DNA from: an uncultured Campylobacter sp.
GTDB lineage: Bacteria > Campylobacterota > Campylobacteria > Campylobacterales > Campylobacteraceae
Direction of reading: 5' to 3'
DNA length: 64,000 nt
NCBI RefSeq assembly: GCF_938015785.1
Contig: NZ_CALLWC010000051.1
Location: 1 to 64,000 of the forward strand
Made by a program: the position numbers and the translations under genes. This document shows, one piece after another, positions 45,760 through 54,917 of the stretch. Below the pieces are notes generated by a model. That model saw nothing but the letters and a program-made list of their open reading frames with translations. It was not told the DNA's origin and did no database searches. The stretch's first letter is position 1, and every line of letters begins with the position of its first letter.

Positions 45760-46525
45760 AAACGCACTCTTTGATCTTGTAGGTTTTGCCCCTAAACTTC
45801 GCGCCCGCACTTTTTTTGGCGATGAAAGCGCCCATCGAAAAGGAGTAGGTGAAATTCTCTCGCGTTACGATCTGCGCGGAGCTTTGAAAATTTAAGCTCT
45901 GCGGCGCGGAATTTTGCGTATTTTTAGAATTCTGTGCGGAGCTTTGCGGATCGTAGGTTTGTGTGTCGCCTAGTTGCGCGGAATTTTGTGAGGCAGATCT
46001 TCGCATACCTTCTTGATTCGCGGAATTTTGCGGCGCGAGGTTCTGCTTATCGCCTTGCTGCTTAGAATTTTTCGAAGTAGGGCTTTGTGCGAAATTTTGC
46101 CCGCCCGAGACGGCGCCGTTTACTTGCGCGGCGGAAGCCTGCTCGTTCGTTTGAGCGGTGGAGCTTTGTGTGGCAGAAGCGGCCTCGCCTTGCGCGTTTA
46201 AATTTGCTTCGTCGACTTTCGCGCCCAAATTTTTCGCATCCGCGCTATGTTTTTCGGAGAAGGAATCTGCTGCGCCGCGCGTTTCGGCAGCGGAATTTAT
46301 CGCGCCGCCGCATCTTAATCTAGCGCCTGCGTTAAATTTAAACACCATCTCCTCTTCAAGCTTGGCGGATCGCTCGCTCGCGCTTTCGTAAAGATACGCT
46401 CCCGCGCACAGCAGCACGATCAGCGCCGTGGCGATGATTTTAGCCCTTTTGCTTAAAATTTCGTCCCGCACGAAAAAGATCGCCGCGATAAATAAAAATG
46501 CGAAAATAAACACCAAAAATCTCAA
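45749..46525 (-). CDS. Membrane protein with large low-complexity insert
   Basis: This 258-residue protein has two N-terminal membrane helices (residues 2-18 and 30-46) and a short conserved-looking strand ending FKFNAGARLRCGG. About 145 residues of Ala/Ser/Gln/Asn-rich sequence follow, with repeated SAQNS, NSAQ and SQNSA words. A compact end, VTRENFTYSFSMGAFIAKK...GKTYKIKECVYDQ, closes it. Homologues in this place (Cj1053c type, from memory) have the two ends directly joined, so the middle is an insert. Its DNA repeats GCGGAATTTTGCG-like words, as intergenic DNA does. The stop overlaps the mutS2 start. Function unknown. Confidence 0.78.
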   Translation of the reverse strand: MRFLVFIFAFLFIAAIFFVRDEILSKRAKIIATALIVLLCAGAYLYESASERSAKLEEEMVFKFNAGARLRCGGAINSAAETRGAADSFSEKHSADAKNLGAKVDEANLNAQGEAASATQSSTAQTNEQASAAQVNGAVSGGQNFAQSPTSKNSKQQGDKQNLAPQNSANQEGMRRSASQNSAQLGDTQTYDPQSSAQNSKNTQNSAPQSLNFQSSAQIVTRENFTYSFSMGAFIAKKSAGAKFRGKTYKIKECVYDQ

Positions 46526-46586
46526 ATTTTATCCTTGTCCGCCCGCAGCGGAGTTTGTCTAATAAATTCGGCGAGAGTTTTCAAAC

Positions 46587-47894
46587 CTAAAATTCTCCGC
46601 GCAGCTGATAGGTGATGTCGCCCGCGCCAAATCCGATCACGAGCCCGTCGTTTATGATGTGGCGGACGCCGAAAATATCGCTAAATTCTATCTTCTCGCC
46701 GTTTCTAAAGACCCTCTCGGTAAAAAGTGCCCCGAGCCCTTTAAATTCCTCTTTCAGATCGATGCCGTTACTAGGCTCGCCAGCGGCGTAAACGGGCAGT
46801 ACGACTAACTCCTCCACGCCCGCAAAGCACTCTTTAAAGGCGTTTAAATTCGCCTTGAGCCTGCTGAAACGGTGCGGCTGAAAGATCGCCGTGATCTTAC
46901 TAAGACCTAGCAAGCTAGCGTATTCGCGCGCGCTTTGCAGCGTCGCTCTGATCTCGGTAGGGTGATGGCCGTAGTCGTCGATGAGCACGAAGTTTGGGGT
47001 GGCGCACAGGATGTCGAAGCGCTTTTTGATCCCTTTATAATTTAGCAAATTTTTGCGGATCTTCTCTAGTCCCGTCTCGCACGCCGCGGCTAGGATCGCT
47101 AGCGACGCATCGATCGCGATGTGTCTTCCGAGCCCGTAAACTTCGAAGCGCCCGAGCTCTTTAAGATTAAAGCTCATAAACGGCTGATGATCGCGCAGCA
47201 GCACCTTCAGATCCGTTATGTCGCGCGAAGGAAAGAGCTTGATACAGCCGAGCTTGATGGAGCTTAAAAACTCATCCTCGGCGTTTATCACGCGGATCTT
47301 AGCGCGCTCCAAAAAGCCGCGATACGCCGCGTGAAATTTATCCAAATCGTTGTCGTAATGATCCATATGCTCGGGCTCGGCGTTGGTCACGATCGCGACG
47401 TAGGGGTTGGAATTTAAAAAGCTCGAATCGCTCTCGTCGGCTTCGAAGATGATGTTTTCGCTGTTTTCATATTTCATATTCGAGCCGAACTGCTTGGAGA
47501 TCGCGCCGATGATAACCGAGCCGTCTATTAGCGCCGAGGTTATCGCGCTCGTGGTGCTTTTGCCGTGCGCGCCGGCGACTGCGAAGACGCGCTTGTCTTT
47601 TAGCACGAAGGGCAGGGCCTCCTTGCGCGAGAGGCAGACGATCCCCTTTTTGCGCGCGGCTTGCAGCTCGACGTTGTCCTCTTTGATCGCGGCGGAGTAG
47701 ATGACGATCTCCTGATCTTTGATCGCCGAAGCGTCGTGCGGCGTGATAATATCCATGCCGTCCGCTCTTAGCTTGTAGGTCGTCTCGCTCTCTTTGATAT
47801 CCGAGCCTGAGATGATAAAATTTTTCTCGTGTAAAAATCTCGCTAATGCCGATATTCCTATGCCGCCGATGCCGATAAAATGAACCTTTTTCAC
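46587..47894 (-). CDS. murC: UDP-N-acetylmuramate-L-alanine ligase
   Basis: MurC adds L-alanine to UDP-MurNAc in peptidoglycan synthesis. The 435-residue protein has the N-terminal FIGIGGIGISALARFL nucleotide fold, the ATP loop AVAGAHGKSTTSA (about 107-119), ADESDSSFL near 150 and DDYGHHPTEI near 300. The FQPHRFSR motif follows. It starts with GTG, with GGATAAAG as ribosome site and a TATAAT box only 15 nt upstream, so the mRNA leader would be very short. It heads the murC-membrane protein-mutS2 operon. Confidence 0.95.
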   Translation of the reverse strand: MKKVHFIGIGGIGISALARFLHEKNFIISGSDIKESETTYKLRADGMDIITPHDASAIKDQEIVIYSAAIKEDNVELQAARKKGIVCLSRKEALPFVLKDKRVFAVAGAHGKSTTSAITSALIDGSVIIGAISKQFGSNMKYENSENIIFEADESDSSFLNSNPYVAIVTNAEPEHMDHYDNDLDKFHAAYRGFLERAKIRVINAEDEFLSSIKLGCIKLFPSRDITDLKVLLRDHQPFMSFNLKELGRFEVYGLGRHIAIDASLAILAAACETGLEKIRKNLLNYKGIKKRFDILCATPNFVLIDDYGHHPTEIRATLQSAREYASLLGLSKITAIFQPHRFSRLKANLNAFKECFAGVEELVVLPVYAAGEPSNGIDLKEEFKGLGALFTERVFRNGEKIEFSDIFGVRHIINDGLVIGFGAGDITYQLRGEF

Positions 47895-48399
47895 CTTTAT
47901 CCTTAAATATTATAATAGATAATTACGTTTAAATTTTTAAATCCCGCGCCGGCGAAATTTAAAAATTTAAACCGTTTTGCGCGCCTTGAAATTCGCCTTT
48001 AAATTTTACGAACTCGCGGCGTCGTGCAGCCCCGTCTCGCTACTTTCGAAAGCGCTTTTAAAATTTAGCGATCTAAATTTGCCTTTAGAATTTCGCCTTT
48101 TAAAATTTGAGCGCTCGAAATTTCGCGTCCGAAACTTCTCTTCGAAACGGAGTGCTTAAAATTTTACGGCTCAAACTCACCGTTAAAACCTCGCGGCAAG
48201 CGAGGCGCCGTTTGTCGCCGTGCCTGCCGCATCGTAGCGTGCACCGAAGCCGCGTAAATTTTATAAATTTCATCGCGTTCATCGCACGTCCACTATTTAA
48301 ATTTAACGCCTCAAATTTCGCCGCTTAGGCTCCTCGGCAAAGCCTATTCGCCGCTTTGCGTTTTAAATTTAGCCCATAAATTTAAATTTCGTCGAAATT
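47895..48399. repeat. Non-coding AT/GC alternating repeats before murC
   Basis: No gene is supported between recR and murC. Repeated words include CGAAATTTAAAAATTTAAA, CCTTTAAATTTTACG, TTTTAAAATTTAGCG, CCTTTAGAATTTCGCC, TTTTAAAATTTGAGCGC and CGAAATTTCGCG. Spacing is about 25-40 bases. The murC promoter is at the left edge (minus strand). Confidence 0.5.
47909..47914 (-). promoter_or_regulatory. -10 box of murC
   Basis: TATAAT on the minus strand lies 14 nt before the GTG start. Transcription would begin within about 8 nt of the ribosome site, giving a nearly leaderless message. Confidence 0.5.
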
Positions 48400-48969
48400 T
48401 TAAATATCGGTGCGCCCGTTGATCGCCTTTATTAGCGAGAGCATATCGACATTGTCTAAGCTCACGCCCGTAGGCACGCCTTGAGCGAGCTTGGTAAATT
48501 TCAAGCTTAGATCCGCGAGCTTGTCCTCGACGTAAAGCATTATGCCGTCGGAGTTGATGCCCGGCGTCAGCGCAAATATCAGCTCGCTCGCGCCGTTTTG
48601 CTCTACCATGGCGCGCAGCGCCGCGATCTTATCTTCGTCAGCGGCGTCTAGCACGAAGTAGCGGCCGTTGTAAATTTTATTATTCTCTAAAATAAAGATA
48701 TCTTTTGGGTTTTCGACGATGCAAATTTTATCGCTTTCGCGCTCCTCATCGGCGCAGTATTCGCAGATCTCGCCCTCGCATACCGCTCCGCAGATGTGGC
48801 ATCTGTGCAGTCCACGCACCGCCTCTTCGATATTGTGCGCTAAATTTAGCCCCAGAAAGGAGTTTTGCACGCTTACGTAGTACGCAAAGCGCAGGGCGGA
48901 TTTTTTGCCCACGCCCGGAAGCTTTTCAAAGCTTGCGACGAGCTCTTCGAACCTGTCTGTGCCGCTCAT
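48400..48969 (-). CDS. recR: Recombination protein RecR
   Basis: RecR works with RecO (and RecF) to load RecA on gapped DNA. The 189-residue protein has the helix-hairpin-helix EKLPGVGKKSALR, the four-cysteine zinc finger CHICGAVC...ICEYC (about 57-72), and a Toprim domain with VENPKDIFILE and LTPGINSDG. The ATG overlaps the racS stop by 4 nt, so it belongs to the racR-racS-recR transcript as in C. jejuni (from memory). Confidence 0.95.
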   Translation of the reverse strand: MSGTDRFEELVASFEKLPGVGKKSALRFAYYVSVQNSFLGLNLAHNIEEAVRGLHRCHICGAVCEGEICEYCADEERESDKICIVENPKDIFILENNKIYNGRYFVLDAADEDKIAALRAMVEQNGASELIFALTPGINSDGIMLYVEDKLADLSLKFTKLAQGVPTGVSLDNVDMLSLIKAINGRTDI

Positions 48970-50207
48970 ATGGCGCCCTTCGGCGAAAAGACGATCGAGA
49001 AGTAGTGTGTGCCGTCGCTGTAATTGTACTCGAAGCGGAATTTATGCAGCTCGCAAATTTTATCGATGATGTAGAGTCCCAGCCCCATGCCGGTGGCTTT
49101 CTCGTCTTTATTTCTAATAAAGGCTTGCTTATAGTGCTCGAATGACTTCGCAAGCGCTGCGCCGCGGTTGGCGACGCTTACTTTGTTTTCATCGCAGATG
49201 ATGCGGACTTTTTTATCGCTGGAGTATTTTAGGGCGTTATCGATTAAATTTTTAATCGCTAGCGCAAATAGCCCGAAATCCACGTTTATCACCGCATCGC
49301 ACTCGATATCCGTGCTGATGAGCTCGTCCCAGTTATCGAGCATCGACATATCTTTTACTTGCTCTAAAATGAGGCTGAAATGATAATCCTGATAGTTGAG
49401 CGAGTAGCTTTTTGAGAGCAGTTGCTCGATTTTAGCAAACTCGTTGATTAAAATTTCAAGCCGCTCGAAGACATTTACGAGCCGCTCTTTTTGTGTTTCG
49501 TCATCGAGCATCTCCGTAATGAGCCTGCCCTTGCCGATCGGGGTTTTAAGCTCATGCATGATGGTGCGCAAAAACAGCTGGCGCGAGCGGATCAGCTCTT
49601 GAATTTTAGCAATCGCGTTGTTAAATTCCTGCGCTACCTGCCCGATCTCGTCTTCGCTGTGAGCGGCGGCTAAATTTACGTCCAAATTACCTTGGGCGAA
49701 TTTTTTGATATTTTTGCTTAGCTTTTTTAGCGGCGTAAAACTTCGCACGATCGATAGATAAAGTGAGATCAAAACCGCCATCGTAAGCAGAAATCCGACC
49801 CAGAGCGGATCGTTTAGATTCTTCGTGCCGAGGCTTTCGAAAACCACGACGAAAGAGTTGTTTTTTATATTTAAAAACAGCGAATTATTATACTCGACCG
49901 AGCTAAACTCGCCAATAGAGGTGTCTTGAACGAAAAAAATTTTACCGCTCGTGATGATGTTTTGGATGATATTTTTGTCTTTTACAAGCTCCAAGCCATA
50001 GCTGGAGAAGTAGCGCTCAATATCGCTGGGAGGGGCGTTGCGCTTGTATAGCTCAAGTAGATTATTGACCGCGTTTATTTGATTAGCCTGCATGCTGCCT
50101 AGAGCTCTATTCATCTGCATCCGTGCGAATGTGATGAAAAGCACGCAGACTAAGATGATCGCGATTACAAAAAAAACCGAAATTTTAGTGATTAAGGAGT
50201 GCTTCAT
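48966..50207 (-). CDS. racS: Sensor histidine kinase RacS
   Basis: This 413-residue membrane kinase has an N-terminal helix (about 7-28), a periplasmic sensor region of about 110 residues, and a second helix near 137-158. A HAMP segment, the H-box FLRTIMHELKTPIGKG (His near residue 218), an N-box KNLIDNALKYS and GMGLGLYI follow. The neighbourhood (recR below, response regulator above, dnaJ divergent) equals the RacRS locus of C. jejuni as I remember it, where the pair affects temperature-dependent growth and anaerobic electron-acceptor use. The start overlaps the regulator stop as ATGA. Confidence 0.88.
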   Translation of the reverse strand: MKHSLITKISVFFVIAIILVCVLFITFARMQMNRALGSMQANQINAVNNLLELYKRNAPPSDIERYFSSYGLELVKDKNIIQNIITSGKIFFVQDTSIGEFSSVEYNNSLFLNIKNNSFVVVFESLGTKNLNDPLWVGFLLTMAVLISLYLSIVRSFTPLKKLSKNIKKFAQGNLDVNLAAAHSEDEIGQVAQEFNNAIAKIQELIRSRQLFLRTIMHELKTPIGKGRLITEMLDDETQKERLVNVFERLEILINEFAKIEQLLSKSYSLNYQDYHFSLILEQVKDMSMLDNWDELISTDIECDAVINVDFGLFALAIKNLIDNALKYSSDKKVRIICDENKVSVANRGAALAKSFEHYKQAFIRNKDEKATGMGLGLYIIDKICELHKFRFEYNYSDGTHYFSIVFSPKGAI

Positions 50208-50875
50208 CCGATGAGCTTGTAGCCGATACCGCGAACCGAAAAGATATGCTTAGGCGCTTTGGAACTGTCGCCGATTTTGGTGCGTAGGCGCCCGATGATG
50301 ACGTCTAAGCTCTTTGAGTCCTTATCTTTTAGGCTCTTGCAATGGTATACGAGCTGCTCGCGGGATACCGAAAAACTATGCTGCTTGATGAGGTATTCTA
50401 AAATTTCATACTCTGCAGGCGTTAGCACGAGCGACTCTTCGCCGAAGTAAATCTCATGGCGCTTATCGTCGATACGAAATACGCTATCTGTCGCGGTTTC
50501 TTCCTTCTCGCTAGCTTTTTTGTAGCGGCGGATGAGGCTCATGATGCGTGCGTGCATCTCTTTTGGATCATAAGGCTTAGGTAGATAATCGTCCGCACCG
50601 ATCTGAAGGCCTACTACGCGATCGCTCACGTCGCTTCTAGCCGAGCTGATGATGATCGGAATGTCGTATTTCTCGCGAATCTCTTTGCAGACTTCAAGTC
50701 CGTCCATCCCCGGAAGCGTAAGATCCAAAATCAGCAGATCGTAGTTTTTGATCCCCGCGCTAATGCCCAGATACGGGTCTTCGAAGTTTGTAACTTGGAT
50801 GTTAAATTTAGCCAGATATTCGGTTAGAAGCTGTGCAAACTCGCTGTCGTCTTCTATCATCAATACATTTATCAT
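50204..50875 (-). CDS. racR: Response regulator RacR
   Basis: This 223-residue OmpR/PhoB-type regulator has acidic pocket residues in MIEDD (8-10), the phosphoacceptor aspartate 51 in LILDLTLPGMDG, and the conserved lysine in DDYLPKPYDP near 101. A C-terminal winged helix follows, ending IIGRLRTKIG...RGIGYKL. It heads the racR-racS-recR operon and is divergent from dnaJ over 128 bp of AT-rich DNA that must contain both promoters. The name rests on sequence type plus gene order. Confidence 0.9.
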   Translation of the reverse strand: MINVLMIEDDSEFAQLLTEYLAKFNIQVTNFEDPYLGISAGIKNYDLLILDLTLPGMDGLEVCKEIREKYDIPIIISSARSDVSDRVVGLQIGADDYLPKPYDPKEMHARIMSLIRRYKKASEKEETATDSVFRIDDKRHEIYFGEESLVLTPAEYEILEYLIKQHSFSVSREQLVYHCKSLKDKDSKSLDVIIGRLRTKIGDSSKAPKHIFSVRGIGYKLIG

Positions 50876-51003
50876 TTTTTATCCTTTGCATCGTTGATTT
50901 GAAATTTAAATATTGCATTATACATAAAAATAGTTAAGTCTTAACTTGCGTTTTATTAAATTTAGATAAAATTGCCCCTTTTGTATAGTTTAAGGAGAAT
51001 TTC

Positions 51004-52095
51004 GTGGAAGAAGATTATTATGAAATTTTAGGCGTGGCGCGCGATGCCGACGCCGAGACGATAAAAAAGGCGTTTCGAAAGCTCGCTTTGCAATTCCATC
51101 CCGACCGCAACCAAGGCGACAAGCAGTCCGAGGAGAAATTTAAAAAGATCAACGAAGCGTATCAAATTTTAAGCGACGATCAAAAGCGCAGGATGTATGA
51201 TCGCTACGGCAAAGAGGGCATCAGCGGCGCATACGGCGGCGCGGGCGGCGGAGGATTTGATTTTAGCTCCATTTTCGGCGATTTTTTTGAGCAGGCATTC
51301 GGCGGAGGCGGTCGCTCACGCCCTAGCGATCCATACGGCATAGATACCGAACTGGTCGTAACGCTGGAGTTTAAAGAGGCTTTAGAGGGCGTACACAAGG
51401 AGATAAAATACAAGATTAAAAAGCCGTGCTCCACCTGCGACGCTACCGGCTCGAAGGATAAAAAAAGACACACCTGCTCCGCTTGCGGCGGCACTGGGCG
51501 CGTCGCGGTCAGGCGCGGATATATGAGCTTCATCCAAAGCTGCTCCGAATGCGGCGGCACGGGCGAGATCGTAAAAGACAGATGCAAGGATTGCGGCGGC
51601 AAGGGCTTTACCGAGGAGGACGTGAGCCTTAAATTTGACATTCCTGCAGGTATCGACGACGGACAGCGCGTGCGCCTAAGCGGCAAAGGTAACGTCTCTA
51701 AAACCGGCGAGATCGGGGATCTGTACGTGATAGTGCGCGTGAAGGAGGACAGCCACTTCCTGCGCGATGGAGATGATCTGTATATCGAGGTGCCGGTGTT
51801 TTTCACGCAGGCGATCTTGGGCGAGAGCATCGAGGTGCCGACGCCGCGCGGCAAGGCGGAGCTGAAACTCAAAGTAGGTACCAAGGACAAGCAGCGCTTC
51901 ACGATCTACGGTGAGGGCGCGCCGAATATCCGCACTAAGAAAAACGGCGATCTGATCGTGCAGGTAAACGTCCAGACGCCTAAAAAATTGAACGAGAAGC
52001 AAGAGGCGCTTTTGCGCGAGCTTCAAGAAAGCTTCGGCAGTAAGGGCGGAGACGACGAGGGGATACTCGATAAAATCAAGAATTTTTTCAAGTAA
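51004..52095 (+). CDS. dnaJ: Chaperone protein DnaJ
   Basis: DnaJ is the Hsp40 co-chaperone of DnaK. The 363-residue protein has the J-domain with HPDRN (about 33-37), a Gly-rich linker (GGAGGGGFDF), the four zinc repeats CSTCDATG, CSACGGTG, CSECGGTG and CKDCGGKG, and the C-terminal substrate domain. The start is GTG after TAAGGAG. The four intact zinc repeats separate it from the shorter CbpA type. It is divergent from racR, as I recall for C. jejuni. Confidence 0.96.
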   Translation: MEEDYYEILGVARDADAETIKKAFRKLALQFHPDRNQGDKQSEEKFKKINEAYQILSDDQKRRMYDRYGKEGISGAYGGAGGGGFDFSSIFGDFFEQAFGGGGRSRPSDPYGIDTELVVTLEFKEALEGVHKEIKYKIKKPCSTCDATGSKDKKRHTCSACGGTGRVAVRRGYMSFIQSCSECGGTGEIVKDRCKDCGGKGFTEEDVSLKFDIPAGIDDGQRVRLSGKGNVSKTGEIGDLYVIVRVKEDSHFLRDGDDLYIEVPVFFTQAILGESIEVPTPRGKAELKLKVGTKDKQRFTIYGEGAPNIRTKKNGDLIVQVNVQTPKKLNEKQEALLRELQESFGSKGGDDEGILDKIKNFFK

Positions 52096-52318
52096 ACTGC
52101 CTTGATCTGCCTTGATCTGTTTTGAGCGGTGGTCTTGCGGTTTTATTCACCAAAGTACGGGATTTTCGCTTGGAATCTCGCTAAGAGTTTGGATGTAATT
52201 TCGGTGTAAATTTCGTGTCATTATTTGGATAAAATTTAATTAGCATTTAATATTATTTAAATTTAAAGATTCTTAATATTAGTAAAGCAAATTAAAATTT
52301 TTATAATTAAGAGGTAGG

Positions 52319-53563
52319 ATGATGTTAAAACAAATTTTAAATGTAGCGTTAGCATATGTTGGGGTTATTGTCGGTGCTGGATTATCGTCCGGTCAGGATC
52401 TGATGCAATATTTCGTCAGTTTTGGCAAATGGGGTATTCTTGGAGCCGTTATTCTTGGTATCCTCAATGCCGTCTTTGGTAAAATCATTATTACATTCGG
52501 TAGTTATTTTAGATCCAATGATCACTTTGAAGTTCTTTCACAAATTGCTGGATCTATCACTAATAAAATTCTTGATATTTCTTTAATTATTTGCTGTTTT
52601 GTGGTAGGTTTTGTCATGATTGCCGGGGCTGGATCAAATCTTAATCAGCAATTTGGCATGCCATTCTGGTCAGGAGCACTCCTATGTGCCGTATTGATAA
52701 TCCTTGTTAGCTTTCTTAATTTTGAAAAAATCACGAATGTGATCGGAATATTTACGCCTATTATTTTTATCATGATTATGATTATGGCAGTGTATACCTT
52801 TGCAAGTCAACGTTTTGATTTTAAAGAATTAGAAACAATTGCAAATACAATCTCTACTCCAATGCCAAATATCTGGTTTTCTGTTCTGAATTATTTTTCG
52901 CTCTGCGTTATGACAGGTGTATCAATGGCTTTTGTATTAGGGGGATCCATTATGAGGATTGGTGTAGCAGAAAAAGGTGGTACTTTGGGTGGATTTATAA
53001 TCGGTATTATCATCACAGTTACAACCTGTATCTTATATGCAAATGTAAAACTTGCAACGACTGTTGATATTCCTATGTTGGCTATTGCCAAACAGATTCA
53101 CCCTGCATTTGCGTTTGTGTATGCACTTGTTATCTTCGGCTTGATCTTTAATACTGCTTTCAGTTTATTCTATGCCTTAGCAAAACGTTTCTCATCTAAT
53201 CAATCAAAACGTTTTTATCCAATTATGATTGGCACCGTAGTTGTAGGGTATATATTATCCTTTATGGGCTTTAAAAAATTAGTATCGATTATGTATCCAA
53301 TTCTAGGTTATATTGGTTTCATAATGTTGATGGTATTACTAATTGGGTGGATCAAAGAGAGGTCAAATGTTAGAGATGAGAAGTTTTTGCGTCGCAAGAT
53401 GATTCGGTTGATCACAAAAAAATATGATGATGAACAGGAATATACGAAGGCAGATAAAGAAAAATTTCAGAAGCTGGGTGAGGATTCAATAGTTGATACT
53501 AAAAGTATTAAAAGCGATATCAAAGATCTTGTCAAAGAGCAGTTCACTGATGATAACAAATAA
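52319..53563 (+). CDS. YkvI-like membrane transporter, probably acquired
   Basis: This 414-residue protein has about ten or eleven membrane helices beginning VALAYVGVIVGAGLSSGQDL, where the GAGLSSGQ break is typical of LeuT-fold/YkvI-type carriers. It has a long charged cytoplasmic tail (KKYDDEQEYTKADKEKFQK...). Base use differs from every neighbour: AT-rich, TTA/ATT-rich codons, almost no GCG words and few AAATTT words. That suggests import from a low-GC donor, possibly a Firmicute. GAGGTAGG precedes the ATG. The substrate is unknown. Confidence 0.78.
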   Translation: MMLKQILNVALAYVGVIVGAGLSSGQDLMQYFVSFGKWGILGAVILGILNAVFGKIIITFGSYFRSNDHFEVLSQIAGSITNKILDISLIICCFVVGFVMIAGAGSNLNQQFGMPFWSGALLCAVLIILVSFLNFEKITNVIGIFTPIIFIMIMIMAVYTFASQRFDFKELETIANTISTPMPNIWFSVLNYFSLCVMTGVSMAFVLGGSIMRIGVAEKGGTLGGFIIGIIITVTTCILYANVKLATTVDIPMLAIAKQIHPAFAFVYALVIFGLIFNTAFSLFYALAKRFSSNQSKRFYPIMIGTVVVGYILSFMGFKKLVSIMYPILGYIGFIMLMVLLIGWIKERSNVRDEKFLRRKMIRLITKKYDDEQEYTKADKEKFQKLGEDSIVDTKSIKSDIKDLVKEQFTDDNK

Positions 53564-53777
53564 ATAAAGTTCAAAAAAATAAAGAAAGAACGATTATTTG
53601 AATTGGTTGAATTTTAAAGGGCGGTAAAGGATTTCGCTTGAAATAAAAAGAGCTCGGAAAACCTTGATTAGCCTAATTTAATATAATGATTTTAAAAAGA
53701 TTAAATCAAACATATTTTCTGTTCTTTATCGTAAAAATTTCAAAATAAAAGCAACTATGAATTTAAAAAGGACAAAG

Positions 53778-54218
53778 ATGGATCGCAAAAACGGACCTGC
53801 GAATTTCAGATCCGCAGATGATGAGATGTTTACGTTTTTATCGAGCTTGGGCGATCGCTGGCGAGTGAGCGAGGGCGGAGCGCGCTTTATAGAGGAAAAT
53901 TTCACCTTCGTCGGTTCCAAGCCCGTCTTGCGGGGATTGAAAGATTACGTGACCGCGGGCTGCCTGAGCTTTGCCGGTGCCAGAAGCTTCATAGACGCAA
54001 ACCCTGCGGTAAAAGCGAGGATTTTAGGCGGCGAAATCTGCTATCTAGGCGATAGTTTAACGAGCGCCGAGGTTAAATTTGCGCCCGAATATTTTTACGA
54101 TTTTTTAAAATTTATAATGGAACAGATCCCTGAACACCACTATTTTTTCAGCCCTACCGCGCGCTGGCTCCTGCTGGTTGCGATGGAGAAATACGTGGAA
54201 TTTGCGGCTTTGGATTAA
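53778..54218 (+). CDS. Hypothetical protein
   Basis: This is a 146-residue soluble protein starting MDRKNGPANFRSADDEMFTFL, with no signal peptide or membrane helix. It looks mostly helical, with GLKDYVTAGCLSFAGARSFI in the middle and an aromatic-rich end (EQIPEHHYFFSPTARWLLL). ATG 53778 is preferred over one at 53757 because AAAAAGGA lies 7-10 nt before it. I recognise no family. Base use returns to the window norm after the AT-rich transporter. Confidence 0.6.
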   Translation: MDRKNGPANFRSADDEMFTFLSSLGDRWRVSEGGARFIEENFTFVGSKPVLRGLKDYVTAGCLSFAGARSFIDANPAVKARILGGEICYLGDSLTSAEVKFAPEYFYDFLKFIMEQIPEHHYFFSPTARWLLLVAMEKYVEFAALD

Positions 54219-54385
54219 TATTTGGATCCACGAAAATTTGCGAAATTTTGCCGATTTAAGGCGTGAAAAATTTTATCTAGGTATAGATAGGCGCATATGA
54301 GGGTAATTAAAATTCGCTTGAGCTAAAAAAATTTCATTTTAAGATTTGCGGAAGTAAAATAACAGATCAAATTTAAAGGCACCCC

Positions 54386-54872
54386 ATGAAAAATCCAGAA
54401 TGGCTAGGTAAAGAAATTTATCGCGTGGAAAGAAGTAAAATTTTTGGGCACTTAAGACCATATTTATCATATGCGGTATTATTATTACTAGTGTATACCG
54501 GTTGGTATAGAGGCGATATTATTGGTATTTCTATCTCATTTATTATATTTTTTAACGCTCATAATGCTATTTACAGAGCAGACGTTTCGAAAAATTATAT
54601 TTTATGAAAATGGCTTTGTAATATCTAATTATTTTACGAAGACATTCAAATATGATGAATTAAAATTAATATATTTGCAATTTTCGTCTGGACTATTTTT
54701 TAAAGAAAATGCTCCGCTTATAATAAATTTTGACTTCAAGAAATTATGGATAGAGGGACTTATCTTTGACATCAATACATCGTTAATACAAAAAAATGAG
54801 ATCGAAAGAATAATAGAGATTTTTAAATTAAAAGAAGTTCATTATGACGATAGTGTAAAAGCAGGGATATAA
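54386..54872 (+). pseudogene. Frameshifted small membrane protein (paralogue C)
   Basis: The first frame (54386-54607) gives KNPEWLGKEIYRVERSK and two hydrophobic helices, ending RADVSKNYIL at a stop. The second frame (open to 54872) continues KIIFYENGFVISNYFTK, FKYDELKLIYLQF and a soluble end. Removing one A from the A5 run at about 54592-54596 joins them as VSK-IIFYENG. The join matches YIKFKNSAIEYFSTKK...ELSNI in the intact paralogue at 2475-3137. About 160 residues in all. The local DNA is AT-rich like the other copies. Confidence 0.65.
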
Positions 54873-54917
54873 AAATAGGCAAAATATTGCTATTGCAAAA
54901 GTTCTTTGAGGCGGTCT

